8,071 nucleotides of DNA from Methyloceanibacter sp. (GCA_025449615.1 JANWJA010000012.1:1-8071); one strand, 5' to 3'. Shown: positions 1 through 5,973, numbered from the stretch's first letter. The notes: generated by a model not told the origin, from the letters alone. Numbers and translations: made by a program.

Positions 1-240
1 AATCCGTCGCAACGTTACAGCTTCAATAGCGACGAACTGCTGCGCCGCGCCGACGGGACTTATCGTGTTAATCTCTCCAAGAATGCGCGTCCGGAGAATT
101 GGCTGCCGAGCGGCGACGATTCCGGCCAGAACCTCGTGCTCATGCTCCGTATCTATTCGCCCCGTGTTACGGATGCGACCGGCACGGGACAGGTGCTTCC
201 CGACCGCCTGCCCAGGATCGAGCGAAAATCATGCGACTGA
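1..240 (+). CDS. DUF1214 domain protein, C-terminal fragment
   Basis: This is an open frame from base 1 to a TGA at 238-240; the 5' part of the gene lies outside the window. The 79 visible residues carry the C-terminal signature of DUF1214: a 'DGTYRVNLSKNARPENWLP' stretch followed by a small polar loop and 'QNLVLMLRIYSP', the usual final strand with the conserved R-x-Y. Proteins with DUF1214, often with DUF1254, are widespread in alphaproteobacteria, mostly as exported or membrane-associated proteins of unknown biochemical role. The last 10 bases overlap the start of the next gene in another frame, which implies translational coupling. The family call comes from motif memory, not a search. 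Function is unknown. Confidence 0.72.
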   Translation, partial: NPSQRYSFNSDELLRRADGTYRVNLSKNARPENWLPSGDDSGQNLVLMLRIYSPRVTDATGTGQVLPDRLPRIERKSCD

Positions 241-785
241 GAATCCCCCTGCTCTTTATCTTGATCGCCATCGTGCTGGGCGGACTCATTCATATCATGG
301 CGGTCCTCGCCCTGCCGTCGCTCGCACCCAAGAATGCGTTCGCACGGCTGAAGTCGCTCGGCGAAGCCAACGTGATGATCGAGCTGCCGCCGGTGAAGCC
401 CGGCGAAGAGACCATGCCAATGCAGGCGCCCGACGTGCGTTATGCCTTTTGCCGTTATGATCTTTCTGCCGGTCCCGTACGATTGAGCGCGGTCGTCCCC
501 GACGATCTCTGGCTGATCGCGTTCTACACGCCGAAAGGCGACAATTTCTACGCCGTCTCCGGCGCCGATATGCGGCGCGGCCGCGTGAACATGCTCATCA
601 ACGAGACCGGTCAGCCCGTGCCGGACCTCGAAGGCGATGCGCCCGAGGAAGAGGAGGTCGTGGTAGTGGAATCGCCGCTGAAGGAAGGCATCGCCATGAT
701 CAGGGCACCGCTCTCAGGCGCGAGCCGCTCGGCACGAACCGCCGAGGCGCTGAAGTCGGCGAACTGCGCGCCGTTCTCCCGGTAG
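231..785 (+). CDS. Small membrane-anchored DUF1254-like protein
   Basis: This 184-residue protein begins at an ATG inside the last codons of the DUF1214 gene (10-bp overlap); a longer in-frame extension to base 99 would run deep into that gene and is unlikely. Residues 5-29 form one hydrophobic segment (LLFILIAIVLGGLIHIMAVLALP), so it is probably an inner-membrane protein with the rest in the periplasm. Recognisable conserved parts are the HI-x4-LALP end of the membrane segment, 'DVRYAFCRYDLSAGPVRL' around residues 68-85 with Cys74, and an 'LWLIAFYTPKGDNFY' strand near 93-107. An acidic run covers about residues 137-143. In related genomes a short protein of this type is paired with a DUF1214 gene, so the two probably act together. 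The biochemical role is unknown. Confidence 0.75.
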   Translation: MRLRIPLLFILIAIVLGGLIHIMAVLALPSLAPKNAFARLKSLGEANVMIELPPVKPGEETMPMQAPDVRYAFCRYDLSAGPVRLSAVVPDDLWLIAFYTPKGDNFYAVSGADMRRGRVNMLINETGQPVPDLEGDAPEEEEVVVVESPLKEGIAMIRAPLSGASRSARTAEALKSANCAPFSR

Positions 786-798
786 GCATAGGAAAAAA

Positions 799-1008
799 TT
801 ATTTCTTGCGCCGCTGTGCCCGTCCGCGCGATGCGCTGCGTATAGGCCGCGGCGCCGGTCCGGGGTTCCGCCGCTCGATCCGCACGCCTGGAAAGATCAC
901 GATCTCCCCGCGCGGACCATCAGTGGAATCTTGCTGCTCGTCTCGATCGCGACTCCCCGCCGCCAGAAGGCTCTGGGCCGCAGGGCGGAACTCGAGGATG
1001 ATCGCCAT
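799..1008 (-). CDS. Small conserved-looking protein with GEIVIFPGVRIERR motif
   Basis: This 69-residue protein starts at ATG (complement of 1006-1008), with a good AGGAG Shine-Dalgarno nine bases upstream. It opens with a short hydrophobic strand (AIILEFRPAA), has a polar middle, then a motif 'GEIVIFPGVRIERR' at about residues 34-47, and ends in a very basic tail (RGRAQRRKK). The motif is familiar to me from short hypothetical proteins of Bradyrhizobium relatives, but I know no function. No membrane segment or signal peptide is visible. The basic tail could bind nucleic acid, which is inference only. It converges with the DUF1254-like gene, 13 bp apart, and lies 114 bp downstream of the DUF1491 gene behind a hairpin, so it may have its own promoter. 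The RBS and the motif make it more than a chance ORF. Confidence 0.68.
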   Translation of the reverse strand: MAIILEFRPAAQSLLAAGSRDRDEQQDSTDGPRGEIVIFPGVRIERRNPGPAPRPIRSASRGRAQRRKK

Positions 1009-1092
1009 AGTCGGGGTCTCCTATATACCGCTCACGGCGTGAGGACCCATTGCTCCTTGGGCGTGCCCCCACGCGCCTTCCCCTATTAAGAC

Positions 1093-1122
1093 GCCGGTAA
1101 GGTTAACGGAGTCCTAACCGGC
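1093..1122 (-). terminator. Hairpin directly after the DUF1491 stop codon
   Basis: GCCGGT at 1093-1098 pairs with ACCGGC at 1117-1122. After an A-A mismatch the stem continues with AGG/CCT around a 10-base loop. It begins at the base next to the DUF1491 stop codon and, on the minus strand, is followed by GTCTTAAT, which is a poor U-tract. This suits a weak intrinsic terminator or a 3'-end stabiliser closing the kinase-to-DUF1491 block. The same sequence contains a GAGTC site. Confidence 0.4.
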
Positions 1123-1467
1123 TCATCCAAGCTCGGCGTCGACGAGATGATGTCGCCCTTGCCGATCCTCAATCTCAACAACCCAAAAATCGGAATCGAA
1201 CTCGGCTTCACGCACGAGATATCTGTCGGCCTCTCGTCCCGCCACTCTATCGCTACTCAAGCAAATCACAAAGCGACGCTCGGTGCTACCCGTCTCGAGC
1301 CCCGCAGGCGCTGGACCATAGAGACTGACCGTGCCGTCGAGCCGATTGATTGAAAGATAGATAGCGCCGGCCTGATCGTCGCCGCGTCGAACCACGACCG
1401 CCGGTACACCCGCGACCTCGCAGCGCCGCAAATAGGCCTTCACCCAAATCTCGCTTCTGATACGCAT
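1123..1467 (-). CDS. DUF1491 family protein
   Basis: This is a 114-residue protein of the alphaproteobacterial DUF1491 family. Matching features are the start 'MRIRSEIWVKAYLRRCEV', the 'AGAIYLSINRLDGTVSLYGPAP' core at about residues 35-56, and the late 'FDSDFWVVEIEDRQGR' motif near 90-105. A Cys and an Arg pair sit in the first helix. It is soluble with no signal peptide, and its biochemical role is unknown. I chose the ATG at 1465-1467 because family members begin at MR(L/I)RS. An upstream in-frame ATG at 1503 would add 12 residues, and neither start has a clear Shine-Dalgarno. It lies 69 bp downstream of the peptidoglycan-binding gene and is probably cotranscribed with it. Confidence 0.85.
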   Translation of the reverse strand: MRIRSEIWVKAYLRRCEVAGVPAVVVRRGDDQAGAIYLSINRLDGTVSLYGPAPAGLETGSTERRFVICLSSDRVAGREADRYLVREAEFDSDFWVVEIEDRQGRHHLVDAELG

Positions 1468-1536
1468 GATGAAGACTCTAGCGTGGGAAATCGCGGGCGT
1501 CATACGCCGCGTGTCAGGAGTGACGCGAGGGGGACG

Positions 1537-2214
1537 CTATTCGATCGACTTGCCGGTCACCCGCTTGATCTCCCGCAACAAAACCGGCGTGATCCGGCCG
1601 TCCTGCACGAGCTTACGGTCCCTCTGGAAGGCTTCGATCGCGGTTTTCGTGGTGGCGCCCATCGCGCCATCGGAGGGACCAGGATCGTAACCGAGATCCG
1701 AAAGCACTTGCTGCACGCTCTTCACGGTGTTGTCGATGGCAACGGGCTTTGGCGCCTGTGGCGCCGGCGCCACCGATCCGGTCGTGGCTGCCGTCTTGGA
1801 TGGCAGTCCCAGCAGCAGCCTCGCCAGCAACTGATCGGACGGCACACCGGTCACAGGCAGCCCTTCCGCCTTTTCATAGGCGGAAATCGCAGCCTTAGTA
1901 TCGTCGCGCATTCTCCCGTCCGCTTCCCCGGCATCGTAGCCGCGTGCCTTCAGCTCCGTTTGTATGTCGCGCACGAGCTCGACTGGCTCGGGCTGAGCCG
2001 GAACGTCCTTGCGCACATCGCTTGTGGCGACTTGCGGACTTGGTGTCGGAAGCGGGACGATAACGGGGGTATCGCTCACGCTTACACGTGTGGAGGCAGG
2101 ATTGGGATTCATGGCAGTGCCATGCCCTTCCTGAAGATAGAGAGCGTTATAGATGATAGCGCCAGTCAGGCCGAGAAAGGCCAGAAACGCTAACCGTGCC
2201 GAAACTACCCCCAT
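1537..2214 (-). CDS. Membrane-anchored protein with two peptidoglycan-binding domains
   Basis: The protein has 225 residues from the ATG at 2212-2214. An N-terminal hydrophobic segment (about residues 5-22, ARLAFLAFLGLTGAIIYNAL) acts as signal anchor, followed by a Pro/Ser/Thr-rich linker. Two PG_binding_1-type repeats follow. The first, about residues 78-128, has 'ELKARGYDAGEADGRM' and 'AISAYEKAEGLPVTG'. The second, about 160-216, has 'VLSDLGYDPGPSDGAMG' and 'AIEAFQRDRKL'. The G-Y-D-x-G-x2-D-G pattern is the family's diagnostic loop. No catalytic domain is present, so it probably tethers or senses the wall from the periplasmic side of the inner membrane. A TTG at 2232 in the same frame would add six residues. 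The nearest AGGAG (2249-2253) is too far from either start. It sits 109 bp downstream of the histidine kinase gene. Confidence 0.85.
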   Translation of the reverse strand: MGVVSARLAFLAFLGLTGAIIYNALYLQEGHGTAMNPNPASTRVSVSDTPVIVPLPTPSPQVATSDVRKDVPAQPEPVELVRDIQTELKARGYDAGEADGRMRDDTKAAISAYEKAEGLPVTGVPSDQLLARLLLGLPSKTAATTGSVAPAPQAPKPVAIDNTVKSVQQVLSDLGYDPGPSDGAMGATTKTAIEAFQRDRKLVQDGRITPVLLREIKRVTGKSIE

Positions 2215-2237
2215 CGCGTCTGGCAAGCCCAATTCAT
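2205..2237 (-). CDS. Possible 10-codon leader peptide
   Basis: An ATG at 2235-2237 lies 11 bases after the only good Shine-Dalgarno in this gap (AGGAG, 2249-2253). It encodes MNWACQTRWG and stops at TAG (2205-2207), a few bases inside the start of the peptidoglycan-binding gene, whose own ATG has no RBS. The arrangement would allow translational coupling by stop-start overlap. It is a very short reading frame, so chance is a real alternative. Confidence 0.2.
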   Translation of the reverse strand: MNWACQTRWG

Positions 2238-2257
2238 TGGTCGTTGAACTCCTGGAA

Positions 2258-2275
2258 AGGCGAAGAGAATCGCCT
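2258..2275 (-). terminator. Six-bp hairpin between kinase and peptidoglycan-binding genes
   Basis: AGGCGA (2258-2263) and TCGCCT (2270-2275) are perfectly complementary around a six-base loop. On the minus strand the stem is followed only by TTCC. The hairpin is 48 bases after the kinase stop, just before the AGGAG. It could attenuate read-through or shape the leader of the downstream mRNA. The short U-run makes full termination unlikely. Confidence 0.3.
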
Positions 2276-2323
2276 CCATCCCATCTTGGCGCCCGAAGCT
2301 AAAGAGTTGTTAAACGAGAGAAA

Positions 2324-4105
2324 CTAGGCCGCCGAGGCTTTGTGCAGATCGAGCTTCGGAAGCGGCGCTGCGATGTAGTCTTCCAGCGGCAACAGCAGCG
2401 TGGCAACCGTCCCCTCCCCAAGCTTGCTCTTGAGGCTGAGATCCCCGCCATGAAGCCGCGCCAGCCCCTTCACCACGGAAAGCCCAAGTCCCGCCCCATC
2501 ATGCTGCCGGTCATAGGAATTATTGGCTTGTATGAAGGGATTGCCGAGCTTGGCCAAGTCGGCCTCATCAATACCGATACCGTTATCCGCGACGACAAGC
2601 GCGACGCTCGTGCCCTCAAGCCGCGCCTCGATCCGCACCCACCCGCCGGCATCGGTGAACTTGATCGCGTTTGAGACCAGGTTGAGCAGCATCTGCTTCA
2701 CCGCGCGCTTGTCGGCTGCGAGCTCTGGTAGACTAGGCGATGCATCCACGATCAATGTAATCTCTTTCTTCTCCGCAGCCTGCCGCGTCACCTCGCAGCA
2801 AACATCGATCAACGGCCTAACCGCGAAGGGTTCCTTGACGATCTTGAACTTGCCGGCCTCGATCTTCGACATATCGAGAATGTCATTGACGACCTGCAAC
2901 AGGTGCTGGCCGCTGTCATGGATATGCCCGGCGTAGTCCCGGTAGCGCGCATCGCCGAGCTCGCCAAACATCTCGCCGTGGATAATCTCTGCGAACCCAA
3001 TCACGGCATTGAGCGGTGTACGTAGCTCGTGACTCATATTGGCAAGGAATTGCGTCTTGGCGCGGTTGGCACTCTCGGCATCGTCGCGTGCGCGCACGAG
3101 CTCTTCTTCTTGAGCTTTGCGCTCGGTGATGTCGCGCGTGACCGCGACCACGCCCGCACGAAGCTTCTCTGCGCCGAACGTCGCCGTATTGACGGGACGA
3201 CAGCGCATTTCGAGCCAGATATGTCGTCCCCTGCCGGGAGCGCCCTGCAATGCCCTGAACTCGACCGCCATCGGCGCGTTGGCCGCATAGCATCGCGACA
3301 ATGTCGTGAGATAAGCCGGCCGATCTGCGACATGGACGCGCTCGAACAAGCCATCGCCGTAAAGTCTTGCCGGCAACTCGCCGAACATCGCTTGCGCTGC
3401 GAGCGAGGCGAACACCACGCGGCCGCGCTCGTCATGACGCGTAATAAGGTCGGAGGTGTTTTCCGCGAGTAGCCGGTAACGGTCTTCGCCGATCCGGACC
3501 GCGTCCTCAGAAGCACGATGCACGGACTGAAGGCTCACCGTGAGACCGGTGACGTAACCGAGCGCTGTGAAGGCGCCAAAGAAAGCGAGCGCGAGCGGTG
3601 GCAGTGATAGCTCATTTGCGGGAAGCATGCCTGCCGCTCCAAACACAAGCAGCGTGACCAGTCCGAGCGAGGCTAGCAGCGTGGCGAAGGTGACGATGCG
3701 AATGTCCCTGGCGAGTGCTGCCTCAAGCGGCACCACGATCATCCAAGGCAGCAGAAAAGAGTGAATGCCTCCGGTCAGCCAACAGAAGAAGGTGACGAGG
3801 CCCGCGAAATTTGCCGCTGAGATCAGATGGGCAGCCGCGAATTTGCCGGTACGGGACAGAAAGATTGCGAGCCCGATGGGCGACAGCAGCCAGAGAAACG
3901 CGATTGCGCCGAGCAGTGTGGGCTTGCCCCCCACGACGAGATAGATCGGAAACACGAGGAGTGCGACGAACCCGGCGAGGACATGCGAAGCGATAAAGGA
4001 TTGGTGCCGGGCTGATGCCACGGCATCGTCCTCCACCGAGACATGGACCAGCGAGCGGAAATATGCGCCCAGGCCCTTCACACTTTCGATGCCGATCCCA
4101 TGCAT
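2324..4105 (-). CDS. Membrane PAS sensor histidine kinase, DivJ/PleC-like
   Basis: This 593-residue sensor kinase has about six hydrophobic segments in residues 40-193, with almost no periplasmic loops. A PAS/PAC domain follows at about 205-330, ending in 'AGVVAVTRDITERKAQEEE', then a coiled-coil linker at 328-352. The HisKA domain has the phospho-acceptor His359 in NMSHELRTPLNA, and the HATPase_c domain has an N box with Asn479, G1 DNGIGI at 507-512, an F region at 522-526 and G2 GAGLGL at 537-542. All catalytic boxes are intact, and there is no receiver domain. The dimerisation helices contain GEMFGELGD, YAGHIHDSGQHLL and NDILDMSKIEAGKF, typical of the DivJ/PleC/PdhS group that acts on DivK and PleD in alphaproteobacteria. 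Length and topology resemble DivJ, but the exact orthologue and ligand cannot be fixed here. The ATG has only a weak upstream GAAAG, and the gene is first in the minus-strand block. Confidence 0.9.
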   Translation of the reverse strand: MHGIGIESVKGLGAYFRSLVHVSVEDDAVASARHQSFIASHVLAGFVALLVFPIYLVVGGKPTLLGAIAFLWLLSPIGLAIFLSRTGKFAAAHLISAANFAGLVTFFCWLTGGIHSFLLPWMIVVPLEAALARDIRIVTFATLLASLGLVTLLVFGAAGMLPANELSLPPLALAFFGAFTALGYVTGLTVSLQSVHRASEDAVRIGEDRYRLLAENTSDLITRHDERGRVVFASLAAQAMFGELPARLYGDGLFERVHVADRPAYLTTLSRCYAANAPMAVEFRALQGAPGRGRHIWLEMRCRPVNTATFGAEKLRAGVVAVTRDITERKAQEEELVRARDDAESANRAKTQFLANMSHELRTPLNAVIGFAEIIHGEMFGELGDARYRDYAGHIHDSGQHLLQVVNDILDMSKIEAGKFKIVKEPFAVRPLIDVCCEVTRQAAEKKEITLIVDASPSLPELAADKRAVKQMLLNLVSNAIKFTDAGGWVRIEARLEGTSVALVVADNGIGIDEADLAKLGNPFIQANNSYDRQHDGAGLGLSVVKGLARLHGGDLSLKSKLGEGTVATLLLPLEDYIAAPLPKLDLHKASAA

Positions 4106-4174
4106 CTTTCAAGCGCACCCACTCAACCCGACAACCGGCGCCGGCCCTATTTGAAGCATTATTGAGCGACTGAC

Positions 4175-4188
4175 TTAAGGAAGCTTAA
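4175..4188. promoter_or_regulatory. CtrA-box-like TTAA-N6-TTAA
   Basis: TTAA at 4175-4178 and TTAA at 4185-4188 are separated by six bases, about 70 bp upstream of the kinase start. The CtrA consensus is two TTAA half-sites seven bases apart, so this is one base short. In AT-rich DNA such a pair arises easily by chance. Confidence 0.2.
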
Positions 4189-4217
4189 AGTTGTGACAAA
4201 CATAGCCAGCTCGGCAC

Positions 4218-4235
4218 TCAGCCAAAAATGGCTGA
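4218..4235. repeat. Perfect inverted repeat TCAGCCA-AAAA-TGGCTGA
   Basis: Two 7-bp arms match perfectly around four A bases. The repeat lies 113 bp upstream of the kinase start and 232 bp upstream of the DUF5330 start. It could be an operator for a dimeric regulator, or a hairpin in a long leader. Neither strand has a U-tract after it, so it is not a standard terminator. Confidence 0.5.
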
Positions 4236-4265
4236 ATTGCAACGATCTCAGGCACTACGCAGCAT

Positions 4266-4295
4266 TTGACTAAAGTTTTAGAGAAATCGTAATGA
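4266..4295 (+). promoter_or_regulatory. Possible sigma-70 promoter for the DUF5330 gene
   Basis: TTGACT at 4266-4271 and TAATGA at 4290-4295 are separated by 18 bp. This resembles a -35/-10 pair but would leave a long leader of about 165 nt before the ATG at 4467. The -10 match is mediocre. Confidence 0.25.
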
Positions 4296-4466
4296 AAATA
4301 AATGGGGTGTAAATCGCCGTCGTTCTGCTTAACAGAAGCTTTCACAGATCAAGTAAAATTATCTCAGTCAATCGATATTTCCTTATTTCCTTTGAGTTAT
4401 AGTGTCCTCATCTGGGGAAGATGAACTGGCCATTTAGAGCCGGCATCAGTTGAAAGGGATAAGGCG

Positions 4467-4844
4467 ATGTTTTTGATTAGGACTGCATTTTGGCTCGGGA
4501 TCATCATTCTGCTGCTGCCGACCGATTCGAAGCAGCAGGGCGAGGTTTACGGAACGGCCCAGGCCGCAGTGAAGGACGTCACCGGGTTCTGCGACCGTAA
4601 CCCTGACGCCTGCGCCAAGGGCATGGATGTCTTCCAAATGTTCGTGCAGAAGGCCGAATTCGGCTTCGAGATGCTGATGGGCTTCATCGAGAACAAGGAC
4701 GTGGCGGCCTCGATCGCAGCCGATGTCCCTGCCGCCTCGATCCCTGAGCCGTCGGAGCCTGCGTCCTTCGAGCCGAGCCCGTCGCAAGACACACTCGAGC
4801 CGCAGGATCTGCAGCCGGCTTGGAACGGCCCGTCAGGCACCTAG
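4467..4844 (+). CDS. DUF5330 domain protein
   Basis: This 125-residue protein starts at ATG with AAAGGGAT about eight bases upstream as RBS. An N-terminal hydrophobic stretch (residues 3-18, LIRTAFWLGIIILLLP) is a signal anchor or signal peptide. The conserved core follows: 'YGTAQAAVKDVTGFCDRNPDAC' at about 28-49, with Cys42 and Cys49 likely to form a disulfide in the periplasm, then a helix FQMFVQKAEFGFEMLMGFIE. The last 45 residues are Pro/Ser/Glu-rich and low complexity. This matches the short DUF5330 proteins of Hyphomicrobiales, for which I know no function. It lies 58 bp upstream of sufE on the same strand; nothing in it suggests Fe-S chemistry, so the pairing may be incidental. Confidence 0.82.
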   Translation: MFLIRTAFWLGIIILLLPTDSKQQGEVYGTAQAAVKDVTGFCDRNPDACAKGMDVFQMFVQKAEFGFEMLMGFIENKDVAASIAADVPAASIPEPSEPASFEPSPSQDTLEPQDLQPAWNGPSGT

Positions 4845-4889
4845 CCGATTGCTGCCCTCGCGGCCCTGTCATGACGGCGTTCTCGTGTC

Positions 4890-4895
4890 TATATT
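4890..4895 (+). promoter_or_regulatory. -10-like TATATT just upstream of sufE
   Basis: TATATT ends seven bases before the sufE ATG (4903). The 50 bases before that ATG contain no purine-rich Shine-Dalgarno at a workable distance. If this is a real -10 element, transcription would begin at or next to the ATG and the mRNA would be leaderless. No convincing -35 was found 16-18 bp upstream. Confidence 0.3.
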
Positions 4896-4902
4896 GATTT
4901 GT

Positions 4903-5409
4903 ATGGACCAGAGCCAACAGACCACGGCCGCGCCGCCCGGACGTATCGATGCCATCCTCGCCGATTTCGAGCTGCTCGACGATTGGGAGGATCGCTACCG
5001 TTATGTCATCGAGCTCGGCCGCACTCTGGAGCCGCTGCCCGACGACGCGCGGAACGCCGCCAATAAGGTGCAAGGCTGCGTGAGCCAGGTCTGGCTCGCC
5101 ACCACGCCGCACCGCGACGGACGCAACACCAGCCTCACCTTTATCGGCGATAGCGATGCTCACATTGTGCGCGGCCTGATCGCAATCCTTCTCTCGCTTT
5201 ATTCCGGTTTGAGCGCCGATGACATTCTCAAGATCGACGCCAACGCTGTCCTCAGCAAGCTCCACCTCAAGGAGCACCTCACCCCGCAGCGCTCGAACGG
5301 CCTGCTCTCCATGGTGGAGCGGATCAGAAGCGACGCGCGCGGAGCTCTTGCCACGCAAGCCGCTCACTCATCGCCGTCCTCGCGCCAGGCGTCGAGCGTC
5401 GGCCGATAG
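4903..5409 (+). CDS. sufE: SufE, cysteine desulfurase sulfur acceptor
   Basis: SufE accepts persulfide sulfur from the cysteine desulfurase SufS and passes it to the SufBCD scaffold for Fe-S cluster assembly in the cytoplasm. The 168-residue protein shows the full fold signature: 'LLDDWEDRYRYVIELGRTLEPLP' at 25-46, 'NKVQGCVSQVWL' with the sulfur-accepting Cys59 at 54-65, and 'IVRGLIAILLSLYSGLSADDIL' in the middle helices. The family usually ends near the 'LTPQRSNGLLSMVERIR' motif. Here about 25 further residues follow, ending HSSPSSRQASSVGR, with no relatives I know. That tail overlaps a possible minus-strand ORF. The gene is solitary, without sufS, sufB, sufC or sufD in the window, which is common in this lineage. 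The start lacks a Shine-Dalgarno. Confidence 0.92.
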   Translation: MDQSQQTTAAPPGRIDAILADFELLDDWEDRYRYVIELGRTLEPLPDDARNAANKVQGCVSQVWLATTPHRDGRNTSLTFIGDSDAHIVRGLIAILLSLYSGLSADDILKIDANAVLSKLHLKEHLTPQRSNGLLSMVERIRSDARGALATQAAHSSPSSRQASSVGR

Positions 5410-5591
5410 TCTTCGCTTCCCCAATGCCGTAACCGCCGCGAGGCGGCAGACCGCGAACCTTCCTCGCGGATCAAACCGTAGTCGTTGGCGAAATCAGCAC
5501 GATGACAACGCGTTACGCGTATCCGCGAGTACCCGCTCTCGCAACTAATCCCCGGCTTCCGCATCAGGCGCATCCTCGGATGCAACTTCAT
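5364..5591 (-). CDS. Doubtful small ORF antisense to the sufE 3' end
   Basis: A 75-codon frame would encode a basic N-terminal half with three Met in the first ten residues, and a C terminus RLRHWGSEDYRPTLDAW followed by REDGDE. That last part reads like a real protein end, rich in aromatic and acidic residues. The N-terminal half is Arg/Ser-rich and looks like out-of-frame translation, and no start has a Shine-Dalgarno. The final 46 bp run antisense to sufE. It may be a small conserved gene with a misplaced start, a decayed gene whose 3' end survives, or chance. I recognise no family. Confidence 0.3.
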   Translation of the reverse strand: MKLHPRMRLMRKPGISCESGYSRIRVTRCHRADFANDYGLIREEGSRSAASRRLRHWGSEDYRPTLDAWREDGDE

Positions 5592-5643
5592 CGGAGAATT
5601 GCGACATGGCCGGAACAGCGAGACAGCACCGAACGGGGATTAG

Positions 5644-5973
5644 TTGGCCACAACCGCGCTCAACCACTGCGCGAATTTATGCTGGAATGACCGACGCCGG
5701 CGCTCGCCACTATGTGCGAAGCGCGATTTGGCGAAGCTCATTCCGCTTTGGCCGCGCGAGATCGAGGACCAAAGCACGAATGGCGCTCTGCATATTCTCG
5801 CAAAGCTCCGCCGTGCCCTTCGCGCGGAGCGTACACGCGGGCTTGCCGGTCATTGGTCTTACGACCTCCACCGTCATCTCGGATTATTGAGCACCATCAA
5901 GGGAGATCTCGCATCCTATCGAGCGATGCAGCTCAACTGCAGTGGATCTGCTGGGGCTCAGCCGCGACCTTGA
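5644..5973 (+). CDS. Small hypothetical protein with TTG start
   Basis: The frame runs from TTG at 5644 to TGA at 5973 (109 residues). GGGGAT three bases before the TTG is a possible but close RBS, and no ATG start exists in frame. From residue 25 on the protein looks real: 'RDLAKLIPLWPREIEDQST' then 'HILAKLRRALRAERTRGLAG' and 'HWSYDLHRHLGLLSTIKGDL', an amphipathic helical, Arg-rich, Trp-containing protein with normal GC-biased codons. It resembles short uncharacterised Bradyrhizobium-type proteins in my memory, but I cannot name a family. The first 24 residues look non-native, so the true start may be the TTG inside RDL or the 5' end may be degraded. Its last 41 bp overlap the 3' end of the opposing PAS gene. 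Confidence 0.5.
   Translation: MATTALNHCANLCWNDRRRRSPLCAKRDLAKLIPLWPREIEDQSTNGALHILAKLRRALRAERTRGLAGHWSYDLHRHLGLLSTIKGDLASYRAMQLNCSGSAGAQPRP

Larger units (their letters stand above)
4106..4466. other. Divergent intergenic control region, kinase / DUF5330 gene
   Basis: These 361 bp are visibly AT-richer than the flanking genes and contain no credible gene. They hold a TTAA-N6-TTAA element (4175-4188), a perfect 7-bp inverted repeat with an AAAA centre (4218-4235), a promoter-like pair at 4266-4295 facing the DUF5330 gene, and two AAGCTT hexamers (4182-4187 and near 4337). I found no GANTC site. It must hold the promoters of both divergent units. Confidence 0.7.

Noticed and set aside
65..460. 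Alternative plus-strand frame of 131 codons
   Set aside because: It overlaps both the DUF1214 fragment and the DUF1254-like gene, is Arg/Cys-rich and shows no family motif. It is a shadow frame.
786..798. A/T-rich GGAAAAAATTATTTC stretch between the convergent genes as a bidirectional terminator
   Set aside because: The arms are only about four bases and part of the sequence is the stop and last codons of the minus-strand gene. No stable stem can form.
3034..3516. Minus-strand frame of 160 codons inside the kinase gene
   Set aside because: It lies entirely within the PAS/HisKA coding region in another frame, with an Arg/Ser-rich composition typical of frame-shadow in GC-rich DNA.
5433..5446. 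CCGCC-GCGA-GGCGG hairpin with a GNRA-type loop, 24 bases after the sufE stop
   Set aside because: No U-tract follows on either strand and five-bp GC stems are common in this base composition. It also lies inside a possible minus-strand ORF, so I did not list it as a terminator.
5602..5640. GGAAC-N17-CGGG resembling an EcfG general-stress promoter before the TTG-started gene
   Set aside because: The -10 part should be CGTT, and CGGG misses two of four positions. One half-site alone is not enough.
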